The position numbers were made by a program, and so were the translations under genes. The notes under the pieces were generated by a model. That model was not told where the DNA came from. It did not search any database and saw only the letters and a program-made list of their open reading frames with translations. This document shows, piece after piece, positions 10,501-19,174 of a stretch of DNA of 19,174 nucleotides. Origin of the DNA: Funneliformis mosseae (Eukaryota; Glomeromycota; Glomeromycetes; Glomerales; Glomeraceae); the NCBI GenBank assembly GCA_910592005.1, contig CAJVPP010001564.1, forward strand, positions 1 to 19,174, written 5' to 3'. Positions within the stretch are counted from its first letter, which is position 1. Each line of letters begins with the position of its first letter.

Positions 10501-11822
10501 CATGCAGATAAAAACTTTTCCCCATGATTCTTTAATTTTATTTAAGGTTTCCATTAAATAATTACTAGTATAAGGGAACATTTTATTTAACTGATTCTAT
10601 TTAATATCAAATGTGATTTTATTTAAGCTATTTTATATAGAAAAAAACTTAACATTATAATTTTTATCTAAAGATCTTTGTAATTAACAATACAGATTTT
10701 GATAAATATGAAATATATAATAAATATATTTAATAAAAAGTAAAACCATTTTTAATACTGCATTTAGACCTATATCTACATCACTAATAATAATAGATAG
10801 TGATATTTCTTCATTTGCTTTTAAAAGTTATTCTAAAATCCATATGTATGATTCTGATGTTTCATCAGAAAGTAATATCTATACAAATACCTATGTATAG
10901 TTTTGATTATTAATGTTAATAAAAAAACAGAGAGCCATGCGATATTTATTTATTTCTGAAGTATTATCTATTATGATTACATCATGATAACTTTGATATA
11001 AGTCTTGCTGATTTGAATCCATCCAAAAGCTATGAAATAGTCTTCCTTATTTTAATTTTTTAGTAATAAACATTCCTGGATCCTTTTTTTAGCAATTTTC
11101 AAGCTTTTTAAGTAACTAAAATATATCATTATCTGGATCATTAGTTTCATGAAAATTATTTTGTTTAAAATGCTAAATTGCATTTGTTATATCCTTCTTC
11201 AAAAATGTTTGCTGTGAAAATTCAGCTTTTAAAAGGTTTTGTATCATAAAACTATTTATACTAAATGAATTTTTAACATAAAATTTAATTTGATTTATTA
11301 ATAATTCTGGTAAACTATAATATGATGATGCAAATATTACTATTATAATATTAAGACTATGATTTACATGCTATAATTTAAAAGTTATTATGTAAGGATT
11401 TGAATCAGTTTTTGGCTAGCAAATATTAATATAACATATATATCCTACATGAAAAGATGTAGTAATACGTGCTGTATCTGAATTATTTTATGTATATGAT
11501 TTTAGCTTTCTAGCATAATGATATTCAATACCCTTTTGCTAATACTTCCATTAATACATTTATAAGTATTTTGTAATCTTAAAACAAAACCTTTTGTTTA
11601 AGCATATACATATAATACTTAATCTACATATTCTCAATTTTTAAACCTAAATCCAACTTTTAACTCATTTACTTGTTCTTTTAAGTTTTTACTAATTTCA
11701 AGTTTTTAAAGGATTTTTTGATGTTTTTTTTTTGAAATTACAGACTTAAAAGTTGAAACTGAAGCATTTTTCTTGTTTAAATCTTTCTAGTTATATCTTG
11801 ACTCATTACTGAAAATATCCAT

Positions 11823-12310
11823 TTATTACATTGTAACGTAGTATAAATAGGCAAGAGAAAAATATTTTGTGTCATTGTTTTATTTGCAAAAAATAAATTT
11901 AGATCATATATTACATCATGTATGTCATATGCAATGGGTGGTTAAATTAATTTTAATGCCTGGAGTAGTATAAAGACTTTTTCTTAGCTAAAATGTCTTT
12001 TGAAAGATTAGATAATGTTATTTAATTCCAAAAAATTCAAATTAAGTTATATAAACATTTAAAAAAGAAAATTTGTAACATTAGTAATAATTATTACTAG
12101 TGATTAATAATAAACTCTATTTTATTATTTTATTTTTAATTTTAATAAATATTTTTATTTTTTAGTTTATTTATATTATTATTTTTTTTTTTTTGTTTTT
12201 TTAAGTTTTACAGATTAATTTGATAATCTGATTAGAAAATAGACAAGATATTTTTTATAGTAAAAATAATAGTATTTTAAATATAGATAGATAATAATAA
12301 TCATAAAATT
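11823..12310. other. AT-rich intergenic stretch with no assigned gene
   Basis: No domain was recognised on either strand. It contains a run of about 12 T near 12183-12194 and long A/T-only tracts. It lies between the MULE pseudogene start and the traces of a plus-strand gene. Confidence 0.4.
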
Positions 12311-12314
12311 AGTG

Positions 12315-12585
12315 CATATGAACTTCAAGTATGAAGAGCAATTTTTAAAGTAATTAGATGTAAAAAAATTACTTCATTTAAAAAAGATATATTTAATATA
12401 AATATTCCTGAAATTGTTAATTACTTTATTTGATTTATTATCTAATTATATAATATTTTATAGGTGAAATTCTAAAGATTCTAAAGTGATAAGAAAACAA
12501 TTTTTAACTTATATTCAAATGGATTATTAAATGTTAAATCAAATTGTTTAAAAATTATATGAATACTATCAATATTTTTTGATAT
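12315..12585 (+). pseudogene. Unidentified plus-strand coding remnant
   Basis: I do not recognise this. On the + strand two short coding-like runs appear in different frames: AIFKVIRCKKITSFKKDIFN with INIPEIVNYF after it (about 12337-12430), and SKVIRKQFLTYIQMDY followed by MLNQIV and KLYEYYQY (about 12480-12570). Stops again fall where Gln codons would fit. It is the only apparent coding direction opposite to the transposons. It may belong with the remnant at 12848-13055 as one broken gene. At this A/T content, Lys/Ile/Asn-rich open text can arise by chance. Confidence 0.25.
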
Positions 12586-12847
12586 TCATTTTATAAAAAT
12601 AATAATACTAATTCTATTAATTTAAATAAAAAAAATCAAATTTTATCAATAATTGCAAAATATTTTATTTATAAAGAATTGATAAATATAATATTAAATA
12701 TATTTATAATATACATAAATAATAAATATATAATTTAATAAAATCTTATCTAAATTTCACTAAAAATAATTTATACTACTTATAAATATTATTATAAAAA
12801 TATCTAAAATATAAAGCAGTTAACTAATCTATTATTATTCATAAAAA

Positions 12848-13055
12848 ATGGCTAAAATTAAAAAAAAATTGGAGTTATTTTTTGCTGATAAAACATATAT
12901 GAAAATAAGTTCATATTATATTAATAAAAAACTAGGTAATAGAAATAATTAGAGCATTTAAAACATTTAAAATGTTTAAATTAGTTGATTAACCATACAC
13001 AATAAAATATAATTTAACTATAATACAAAAAATAAGTATTTTTCAAAAATAATCT
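12848..13055 (+). pseudogene. Unidentified plus-strand coding remnant with a frameshift
   Basis: I do not recognise the family. From an ATG at 12848 the + strand reads MAKIKKKLELFFADKTYMK and continues ISSYYINKKLGNRNN until a stop at about 12950. A neighbouring frame then continues smoothly as RAFKTFKMFKLVD, a stop, and PYTIKYNLTIIQKISIFQK. A single-base shift near 12950 would join the two. Mixed hydrophobic and charged residues make it more protein-like than the surrounding A/T DNA. No catalytic motif is visible. Nearby the Helitron runs the other way, so this may be a host gene fragment or cargo. Confidence 0.35.
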
Positions 13056-13250
13056 TAAAAAAATTTTTTTAAATTTTTTACATTTATAAACTTTTATAAA
13101 TATAAAATTTTACAATAAAAGAGAAAATTTATATTAAATTATTATACAAATGCATAAACAATATAAAGTTATATATATATTTATTTTTTATTACTAAATT
13201 TTATCATATTTAAATAAAGATCATCTATTTGAAATTATAGAGGTTAACCA

Positions 13251-16200
13251 TCACTTTTCAGCCAATTTCTCTTGTAACCTCTTACTAGTTTTGATACATT
13301 GAAGTTTTTCAGATAAAAATGGGCTAAAGATAATATTTTCAAGAGCATAAATATAGAATATTACTACAAATAAGAGACTAGTAGTAAACTTCTTTTTACT
13401 AAAATCTATAATGACCTTTTGCATTATTAAACTCTGACTTTTATATACTGTGACAGCTCATAAAAAGCAAAAAAGAATTTGTAAGCATAAACAAGAACTT
13501 TTTTCTTTCTATATAGTATTTAACAGGTATAATCAGAATCAGTTTTTTACCTTCAGTAATCACAACAGCAGGATTAGCATAATTATCAAATTCTATTAGA
13601 ACTGCATTAAGAAGAAAAAATGAATTCTGATTTCTTTGAAAATGATTTCTTTAACAATTCTTACTAAACTATTAACCAATCTATCTTTAGTCTATAAGTT
13701 GATCTTAAGTATAAACTTTTACATTACTTACCAATAGCTAACAAGTATTAAAGCTTTTTTTTAAAATTAAAATCTTTTTCATTAATAATGAAATAGCTAA
13801 CTTTTTTTAATCTATTTTGTATTTTTTAGATTTTCATTATTTAAATCAAAAGTTTTGCTAAAGATTAGAATAGAAAGTATTAAATGGATAGTTATACTAT
13901 AAATATTAAATATTATAACTCCTGTAAATGCAAGTACAATAATAGGTAATTTAACATTGACATTATGGTTTTTTATAATTTCAAAGAGTTAATTGTAAAT
14001 CATATTGATCAGTTTCTATCAAAACAAATCTTAATAGTTCAAGATATATAGAATTTATAATTAAGTCAAAATAATAAGATTCAATTTGCTTAAATATTAT
14101 TATCTACTTTTCATTTAAAGTTTAATAATCTATAACATAATTTGCAATATTATCATCATTAACTAAGCCCAATTGTGAGCTTATCAAATAAAGTTTAATA
14201 TATTTGCAAGATCAAAATAGGGATAATATTATTTAATGTAACTAACTCAGTTATAATTGAAGTTAATATTATATAAATCTAAATTAAATGCATGCTCAAT
14301 AATCACATATAGTCTTATCTCTGAAAGAATCATCTAATTAGTACACATATATTTTCTATACTTACTATCTTCCTGTTTTTTATAATTTTAGTCACTTTCT
14401 TTATTAATAAAATCATTATCTAAATTTTGTATAGGAGAATCAAATAAATTAGCAGATGAATTTTTAAATTGTTTATAATAGTAATAATAGAAATCTGATC
14501 AAGAAACCATATTATTTTCAGTCAATGCATTAAGATCATAATGGACAACATGAAGAAGAACTTTAACATGATAAAATTCTTTCTACTAAGGGTAATTATA
14601 CTGAGGTAATAATATATACAATATTCTCACTTTAGATTATTTTCATTAACCTTTCCAATGATAATATTTCAGATATAGTTGAAAGATTAAAAGCTCTTCA
14701 AAATTAATGGGATAAAATAAGTATTTATATAGAGATGACTATATAATTCAACCAATTTCATCATTAGGAAATAAGCTTCTATTAGAGCTATTTTTTCTTT
14801 AATAAAGATAATGTGAAGTCTCTTTATTGAGATTTAACATCATGAATTGACGGTTAAAATAATAAAGAGGAAGATTAAGAAAGAGATAGCATTTCTTAGG
14901 TGAAAATAGTACGTTTTATAACAGTTTAATAAAATAAATATTAAAATATACTTAGAAACGAATCATTTGGATTACTGTTATCAAGAATCCTATTTAATTT
15001 ATCTAAAAAAGTAGCAGAATAAGATTTTGATTTACTGGTATATTTGGATATATAATTGTATAGTAGTATTTATTGAGAAAATTAGTTTCAAGTTAATATT
15101 AGTACACTACCTTTGAAGCTGCAAGTGATTATATAGATTAATTAAAGGATCATTCCTAGCAGTTATTAGTTTAAAATGATCATTATCATTACACAAATAT
15201 GTATTTTTTGTGGTTTTTTTCAAATAACCAAATCTGCAAGATTACTTTTTAATATAATCTATATAAAAACAGTAAAATAAATTGCATCATGTATATTATT
15301 GTAATTTATTCACTATATCAATATAATCCTGCAGGTCATTGTACAGCTTCTCAGAACATTTTTAGTATAGATAAAAATTAGAAACTGGTGTATCAATATC
15401 AAGATTAACCATAATGATCAATGAATCAAGGTACTATACTATAGTATTCATTGTTTTTTTATCTTCTTTCATTTTTACCCATTTAATATTAAGTATAACT
15501 TTCCTCTTTCTGATGTTATATATATGAGAGCTTTTACAATATTGCTATTTAAATCAATATCAATAATCCTCAAAGTTCTATTTAGGTATCAACACTTTCA
15601 CTAGAAATAGTTTAAAATATTTTCAAAAAACTAAGTGGTAATATAAGAATTGTTGATCAGATTATAGTGTTTATATTTAAATAATTTTTATTTCATTAAT
15701 ATATTTGTAAAATTATGCAGTATAAGATCATGTAACTTAGACTAATACAAATCAGCAGTACTAAAAGTATAAAATACCATTCACTAGACCCTAACTATCT
15801 AATTATATCAGCTAGTTTAAAATATCTTTTGATCTAAAATTGATGATTATCATATAAACCTTCACTAAAGTGAACAATTATGTCAGCTATATGGCTATCT
15901 TATTCAATTATCCTTTACAAATCTTCAATGATATATTGCTGGCTATTTAAACTCTATTTTACATAAACTTTCTTTCTGCAATACTCTTATTATATGTGCA
16001 AATTTAAAGTAAAATAGTATTATTAAGTATGATAAGTGAACCTTCCATTTTTATATTTAAATAAATACAAAAAATATTTAGCAGGTTTGATTTTTTTAAA
16101 ATATTCAAATCTAAAATCAGTATTTTTATTTGGATACAATCTAAGAAAGGTATAAGTAATATAACTTAAAGTCTGAAATTTATTTACAGAAGTTCTATTT

Positions 16201-17260
16201 ATGATTGACTATAAAACAGAATTATCATTAGCTTACATTTGATCAAAAGTATCAGCAATCACATTTCTTCATTAAGAGACAGAAGAGGAATAAGGATAAA
16301 GTTTTCATTTATTAAGTCTTCAAGAACATTATTATTATTATTAAAGTTATCTTTCTTTACATTATCTAATTATAGAAGATTATCATCAATTGGCCTATTT
16401 TCTGGTAAAGAACGTAATACTTCATCATCAATAATAATATCAGCATAGTAATGATTATGATTTTTTAACTAGTAAAGCACATGAAAAATCTTGACACAGT
16501 ATACGTTGAAGTTTTTAAAAGTTATACTATCAGCTGAACATTATTATATAATAAGAATATTATATATAAATGGACTATACAGGAATCATATCGCAAATTC
16601 TACTACATTTCAGAAAAAGTTAATAATATTAATACAGTAAAAGTACTGCCTATCATGAAGATAATAAATCAAGATGATTAGAAATATTTGTGTGATTAAC
16701 ATCTCTTTAATTTTGATAAGATCATATAGTTCCTTAAATACTTTACCTATGTTTATATTATTTCTTGCAAAGAACCTTTTTAATGAATTTTTGTCATAAT
16801 TGTAGCAATTATATTAATCTTGTACAAGCTCAATAGATAAAAAAAATTCATTATATACAGGATAAAGATTATTTATATAAGAAATAATTTTAATGTAAAA
16901 GTCATATATAAGAATACAATTTGATTTAAAAAAAGCATTATTATCAGTTAAAAATAGCTATCATAATTAAAAAAAATAGTACGATTGAGTTATAATTTGT
17001 GATGCAATTAAATTTTCTTATAGTATAATTAAGTGTAATTCAATTGAAATTTAAAAATAATTATAGGGACCATCTATATTGTCAGTATTAATCTGATCAA
17101 TATCAGAATGTAAACAAGCTTCAGTATCTTGGTTTAAATTAATACATTTTAAAATATACTTTTTTTTTCTCAATTTTACATTTGAATTTCACATTGCTTA
17201 ACAATTTCAGCAGCTTTTTTATGCATTTATTATTTTTATCTCTAACAAGATAATTTTCAT
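13251..17260 (-). pseudogene. Helitron Rep-helicase (DUF6570-like, HUH Rep, PIF1 helicase), decayed
   Basis: Helitrons move by rolling-circle replication with a HUH relaxase fused to a PIF1/RecD-like helicase. On the minus strand, in order: a poorly preserved N-terminus (about 16750-17260); a DUF6570-like region with ELYDLIKIKEMLITQIF (16682-16732) and ADIIIDDEVLRSLPEN (about 16395-16450); a Helitron_like_N region with FQTLSYITYTFLRLYPNK (about 16120-16180) and SEGLYDNHQF (about 15850-15880); the HUH site SSHIY (15518-15529), expected PHVH, so the second His is Tyr; the Rep tyrosine motif YNYISKYTSKS (15025-15062), both Tyr kept; then PIF1 helicase with IEHAFNLDLYNI, the Ia-like IIVLAFTGV (about 13900-13960), Walker B changed to NE (13778-13783), AVTVYKSQS (about 13425-13456) and the C-terminal LQEKLAEK ending at a TGA (13251-13253). 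The Walker A GKS is not recognisable. Stops and frameshifts are many. Confidence 0.8.
15025..15062 (-). other. Rep catalytic-tyrosine motif
   Basis: Encodes YNYISKYTSKS. Helitron Rep proteins carry two tyrosines in a YxxKY-type helix that attack DNA at the element ends. Both are present here, while the metal-binding HUH site upstream (15518-15529) is damaged. Confidence 0.65.
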
Positions 17261-17316
17261 ATTAATTAATAAATTCAGTATTACAGTGTTTTTGATTTGA
17301 AATGTACTATGAATAA

Positions 17317-18500
17317 TGCTCTGAATAGTTCAGTTCAGTCTGGATTATAGGCTAATCTAAAACGTAACTGAACTATAAATTGGTAAAAATCTGAACTGAA
17401 CCAAAATTTTAGATTAATCTGAAATTTTGGATTATTTGAAATGATAATTTCATCATTTCAATCGAATGATCCTTTTATCGTTCTTTTAGAACGATTTTCT
17501 TATCATTTATTTGAAATGATAACTTCAATCATTCCAAATGAATGATTCTTTTATTGTTCTTTTAGAATGATAATTTAATCATTCCAATCAAACAATTTTC
17601 TTATCATTCATTTAGAACGATAACTTCAATTGTTTTAAATGAATAATTTTTTATCATTTGTTTGAAACGATAATTTCAATCGTTCAAAATGAACAATTTT
17701 TTTATCATTCTTTTGAAATGATAATTTAATCGTTCCAATCAAATGATTTTCTTATCGTTCGTTTAGAATGATAACTTCAATCGTTCTAATTGAACAATTC
17801 TTTTATCATTCATTTAAAATGATAATTTCAATCTTTCTAAATGAATGATTCTTTTATCATTCTTTTAGAATGATAATTTAATCGTTCTAATCAAACAATT
17901 TTCTTATCATTCGTTTGGAATGATAACTTCAATTATTCTAATTGAATGATTCTTTATCGTTCTAAATGAACAATAATTTTATCATTCTAATTGAATGATT
18001 CTTTATCATTCATTTAGAATGATAACTTTATTATTTCAATCAAACAATTTTCTTATTATTCATTTAGAATGATAATTTGATCATTCTAATTGAACAATTT
18101 CTTATTGTTCATTTAGAATGATAATTTCATCATTCCAATCGAACAATTCTTTATCATTCATTTGGAATGATAATTTGATCATTCTAATTGAACAATTTTC
18201 CTATCGTTCATTTAGAATGATAATTTCATCGTTTCAATCGAATGATTCTTTTATCGTTCCAATTGAACAATTCTTTTATCGTTCATTTGGAATAATAAAT
18301 TTAATCATTTCAAATGATCCAAAATTTTGGATTAATCTGAAATTTTCAGTTCAGATTTTTTCGATTCAGATTAGATTTATAATCTGAAAAAAATCCAAAC
18401 TGAACTGAAACTTTTCAGATTGAATTTTTTGCAATCTAAAACCGAACTGAAGTTGATCTGAACTGAAAATTTTCAGATTAATCTGAACCATTCAGAGCTT
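17317..18500. mobile_element. Foldback/MITE-like element, copy 2 (1184 bp), inverted relative to copy 1
   Basis: The reverse complement begins aagctctgaatggttcag and ends ctgaactattcagagca, matching copy 1 at 7651-8300. It is flanked by TAA on both sides (17314-17316 and 18501-18503), which is TTA in the orientation of copy 1. The outer ~120 bases on the left and ~185 on the right match the corresponding ends of copy 1, including words such as atctgaactgaaaattttcag. Copy 2 is longer because its core array has about 16-17 units against about five. It sits just upstream of the Helitron protein region. There is no coding capacity; the 89-residue open frame at 18118-18387 is array sequence. Confidence 0.85.
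17443..18316. repeat. ~50-bp satellite-like array with three-unit higher-order period
   Basis: About 16-17 units of roughly 50 bp, each starting gataa and ending in -ttnagaat. Three unit types alternate (aacttcaat, aatttcaat, and aatttaatc with atcaaa), so blocks starting at 17619, 17770 and 17922 repeat every 151-152 bp. A two-unit block starts at 17518. Units contain complementary words (GAATGAT/ATCATTC and their CG forms), so one strand can fold into many hairpins. Confidence 0.8.
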
Positions 18501-18503
18501 TAA

Positions 18504-19174
18504 CTATGAAGTGGATAGTTTTCATTTATATTTATATTTATAAATTTAGAACTTAAAGCAAATAAATTACATATATTCAATTTTATTTATATATCATATT
18601 ATAAAAGAGAAAGTTATCAACTGATTATATGAAATACAAGTTTTTTATTGAAATAAAATAAAGTAACAATTATAATAATAATTAAAATTATTAAGACTAT
18701 TTATTTTAAAAATACAATTATAAGAATACTTAAAATAGTAAATTAAAAATAGCATACAATTAAAATAATTAAAATGCATAAAGTTAAAAATATTTAAAAA
18801 ATACATAAAGTAAAAATTTAAATTTAAAATCAGTATACTGATAAAAATAAAATAAAAATTTAAGAATAACACAAAATTAGTAAAACTATTAGCCAAAGTA
18901 TAACACAAATATGTGATCAGTTAATTATATATTAGGTAAACACTACATATATTGTTTTAAGTCTAACTGAAAGTATACTATATTTACATTTCAGACAAAA
19001 ATATAATTACATATTTTTTATCTTAAAAATCAAAAAATATATTATTCCTTAAACTGTAGAGATTCGCAGGCAAATTTGCCTGCTTATTTACTATAAGTTC
19101 TCTTCTGATTTACTTTTATGAAAAATTAAAATTTTTAAAAATTTTTTTTTTAAATTAATTTTATAAATATATAT
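18504..19174. other. AT-rich intergenic stretch with no gene
   Basis: Low-complexity A/T DNA, dominated at 18645-18900 by degenerate taaaaat-type runs. The 87-residue Phe/Asn/Tyr-rich open frame on the minus strand is a by-product of these runs and is not called. The only distinct structure is the palindrome at 19066-19083. Confidence 0.6.
19066..19083. repeat. Perfect 18-bp palindrome
   Basis: gcaggcaaatttgcctgc reads the same on both strands, with G/C-rich arms in a region of more than 80 percent A/T. It could form a hairpin or bind a dimeric protein. Helitron 3' ends carry a hairpin followed by CTRR, but no CTRR follows at the usual 10-12 nt on either strand, so its role is open. Confidence 0.6.

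Larger units (their letters stand above)
9450..11822 (-). pseudogene. FAR1/MULE-type DNA transposase, decayed
   Basis: A Mutator-like (MULE) transposase related to FAR1/FRS proteins, which cut and move DNA with a DDE nuclease. Read from the possible start at 11822 (MDIFSNESRYN) it has a Lys-rich N-terminus and a FAR1-type WRKY/GCM zinc finger at about 11340-11680 (VLYVYA...TKGFVLRLQNTYK, TARITTSFHVGYICYINIC, HVNH at 11359-11370). The MULE DDE core follows at about 10510-11040: IIIDNTSEINKYRMAL with Asp at 10966-10968, LLSDETSESYIWILE, and IISDVDIGLNAVLK with Asp codons at 10780-10782 and 10774-10776. A SWIM finger follows at about 9740-9830 (ICFCLIIINCRIVYRHFFQVIIC), where one zinc Cys is Tyr. 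C-terminal helices fade out by about 9450. Stops sit where Trp or Gln is expected (YT-stop-VFV-stop-ILL). A frameshift lies near 11540. No terminal inverted repeats were identified. It is not expressed as an active enzyme. Confidence 0.8.

Noticed and set aside
12932..12977. Helitron 3' terminus (hairpin around 12961-12977 plus CTAG)
   Set aside because: The A/T palindrome is weak and about 25 nt from the CTAG, outside the usual spacing, and on the wrong side and strand to be convincing.
16239..16448. 69-residue plus-strand open frame
   Set aside because: Antisense to the DUF6570-like region of the Helitron, which has recognisable protein text on the other strand.
720..17260. A ciliate-like genetic code with UAA/UAG read as Gln
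   Set aside because: Many in-frame stops do sit at Gln positions, but others replace Trp (as TAG or TGA), TGA stops also occur, catalytic residues are mutated and frameshifts are present. Decay explains all of this.
17443..18316. CRISPR array
   Set aside because: The ~50-bp units are contiguous and all alike, with no unique spacers, and lie between inverted transposon ends in a eukaryotic-type sequence.
18118..18387. 89-residue plus-strand open frame
   Set aside because: Lies wholly inside the foldback element; its repeats are translations of the 50-bp units.
7651..18500. Composite transposon bounded by the two inverted foldback copies
   Set aside because: Each copy has its own matching TTA/TAA flanks and splits or abuts unrelated elements, so two independent insertions are simpler.
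18645..18908. 87-residue minus-strand open frame
   Set aside because: Almost only Phe, Asn, Tyr, Ile and Leu from degenerate A/T repeats; no domain and no neighbours in the same frame.

Overview
The window looks like transposon-rich nuclear DNA of a fungus, most likely an arbuscular mycorrhizal fungus (Glomeromycotina, Rhizophagus-like). It is very AT-rich. The translated fragments read like the two-ORF LINEs, FAR1/MULE transposases and DUF6570-type Helitron proteins I associate with Rhizophagus genomes. That placement is from memory of those families, not from a search. No intact protein gene, rRNA or tRNA was recognised. Almost everything is dead mobile DNA, and all recognisable transposon proteins read on the minus strand.

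Layout on the + strand: (1) 1-534 is unassigned AT-rich DNA. (2) 550-9251 is an essentially full-length, decayed non-LTR retrotransposon on the minus strand. It runs from a 5' end near 9251, through ORF1 (start at 9224, CCHC zinc knuckle at 7408-7449) and a 19-nt gap, to ORF2 (start at 6568) with an AP-type endonuclease, reverse transcriptase and RNase H, and ends in an A-run at 549-557. A near-perfect 15-bp direct repeat (535-549 and 9252-9266) flanks it as a candidate target-site duplication. Two later insertions sit inside it: a probable solo LTR with a 9-bp tandem repeat (4283-4788) in the reverse transcriptase, and a 650-bp foldback/MITE-like element (7651-8300) in ORF1. (3) About 9450-11822 is a FAR1/MULE-type transposase pseudogene (zinc finger, DDE core, SWIM finger) with two candidate introns. 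(4) 11823-13250 is extremely AT-rich, with weak traces of an unidentified plus-strand gene. (5) About 13251-17260 is a Helitron Rep-helicase pseudogene (DUF6570-like N-terminus, HUH relaxase, PIF1 helicase). (6) 17317-18500 is a second, 1184-bp copy of the foldback element in opposite orientation, with an expanded ~50-bp tandem array. (7) 18504-19174 is AT-rich DNA with one perfect 18-bp palindrome.

The genes do not work together; they record successive invasions and decay. Inactivation is mostly by C-to-T/G-to-A change. Gln and Trp codons have become all three stop codons, and several catalytic residues are lost by single transitions (RT YMDD to YMDN, HUH His to Tyr, helicase DE to NE, SWIM Cys to Tyr). 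Repeat units in the foldback elements differ mainly at CpG sites, as expected from methylcytosine deamination. The most novel-looking item is the foldback element family: two inverted copies with TTA/TAA duplications, long CTGAACTGAA-rich ends and a ~50-bp satellite-like core with a three-unit higher-order period.
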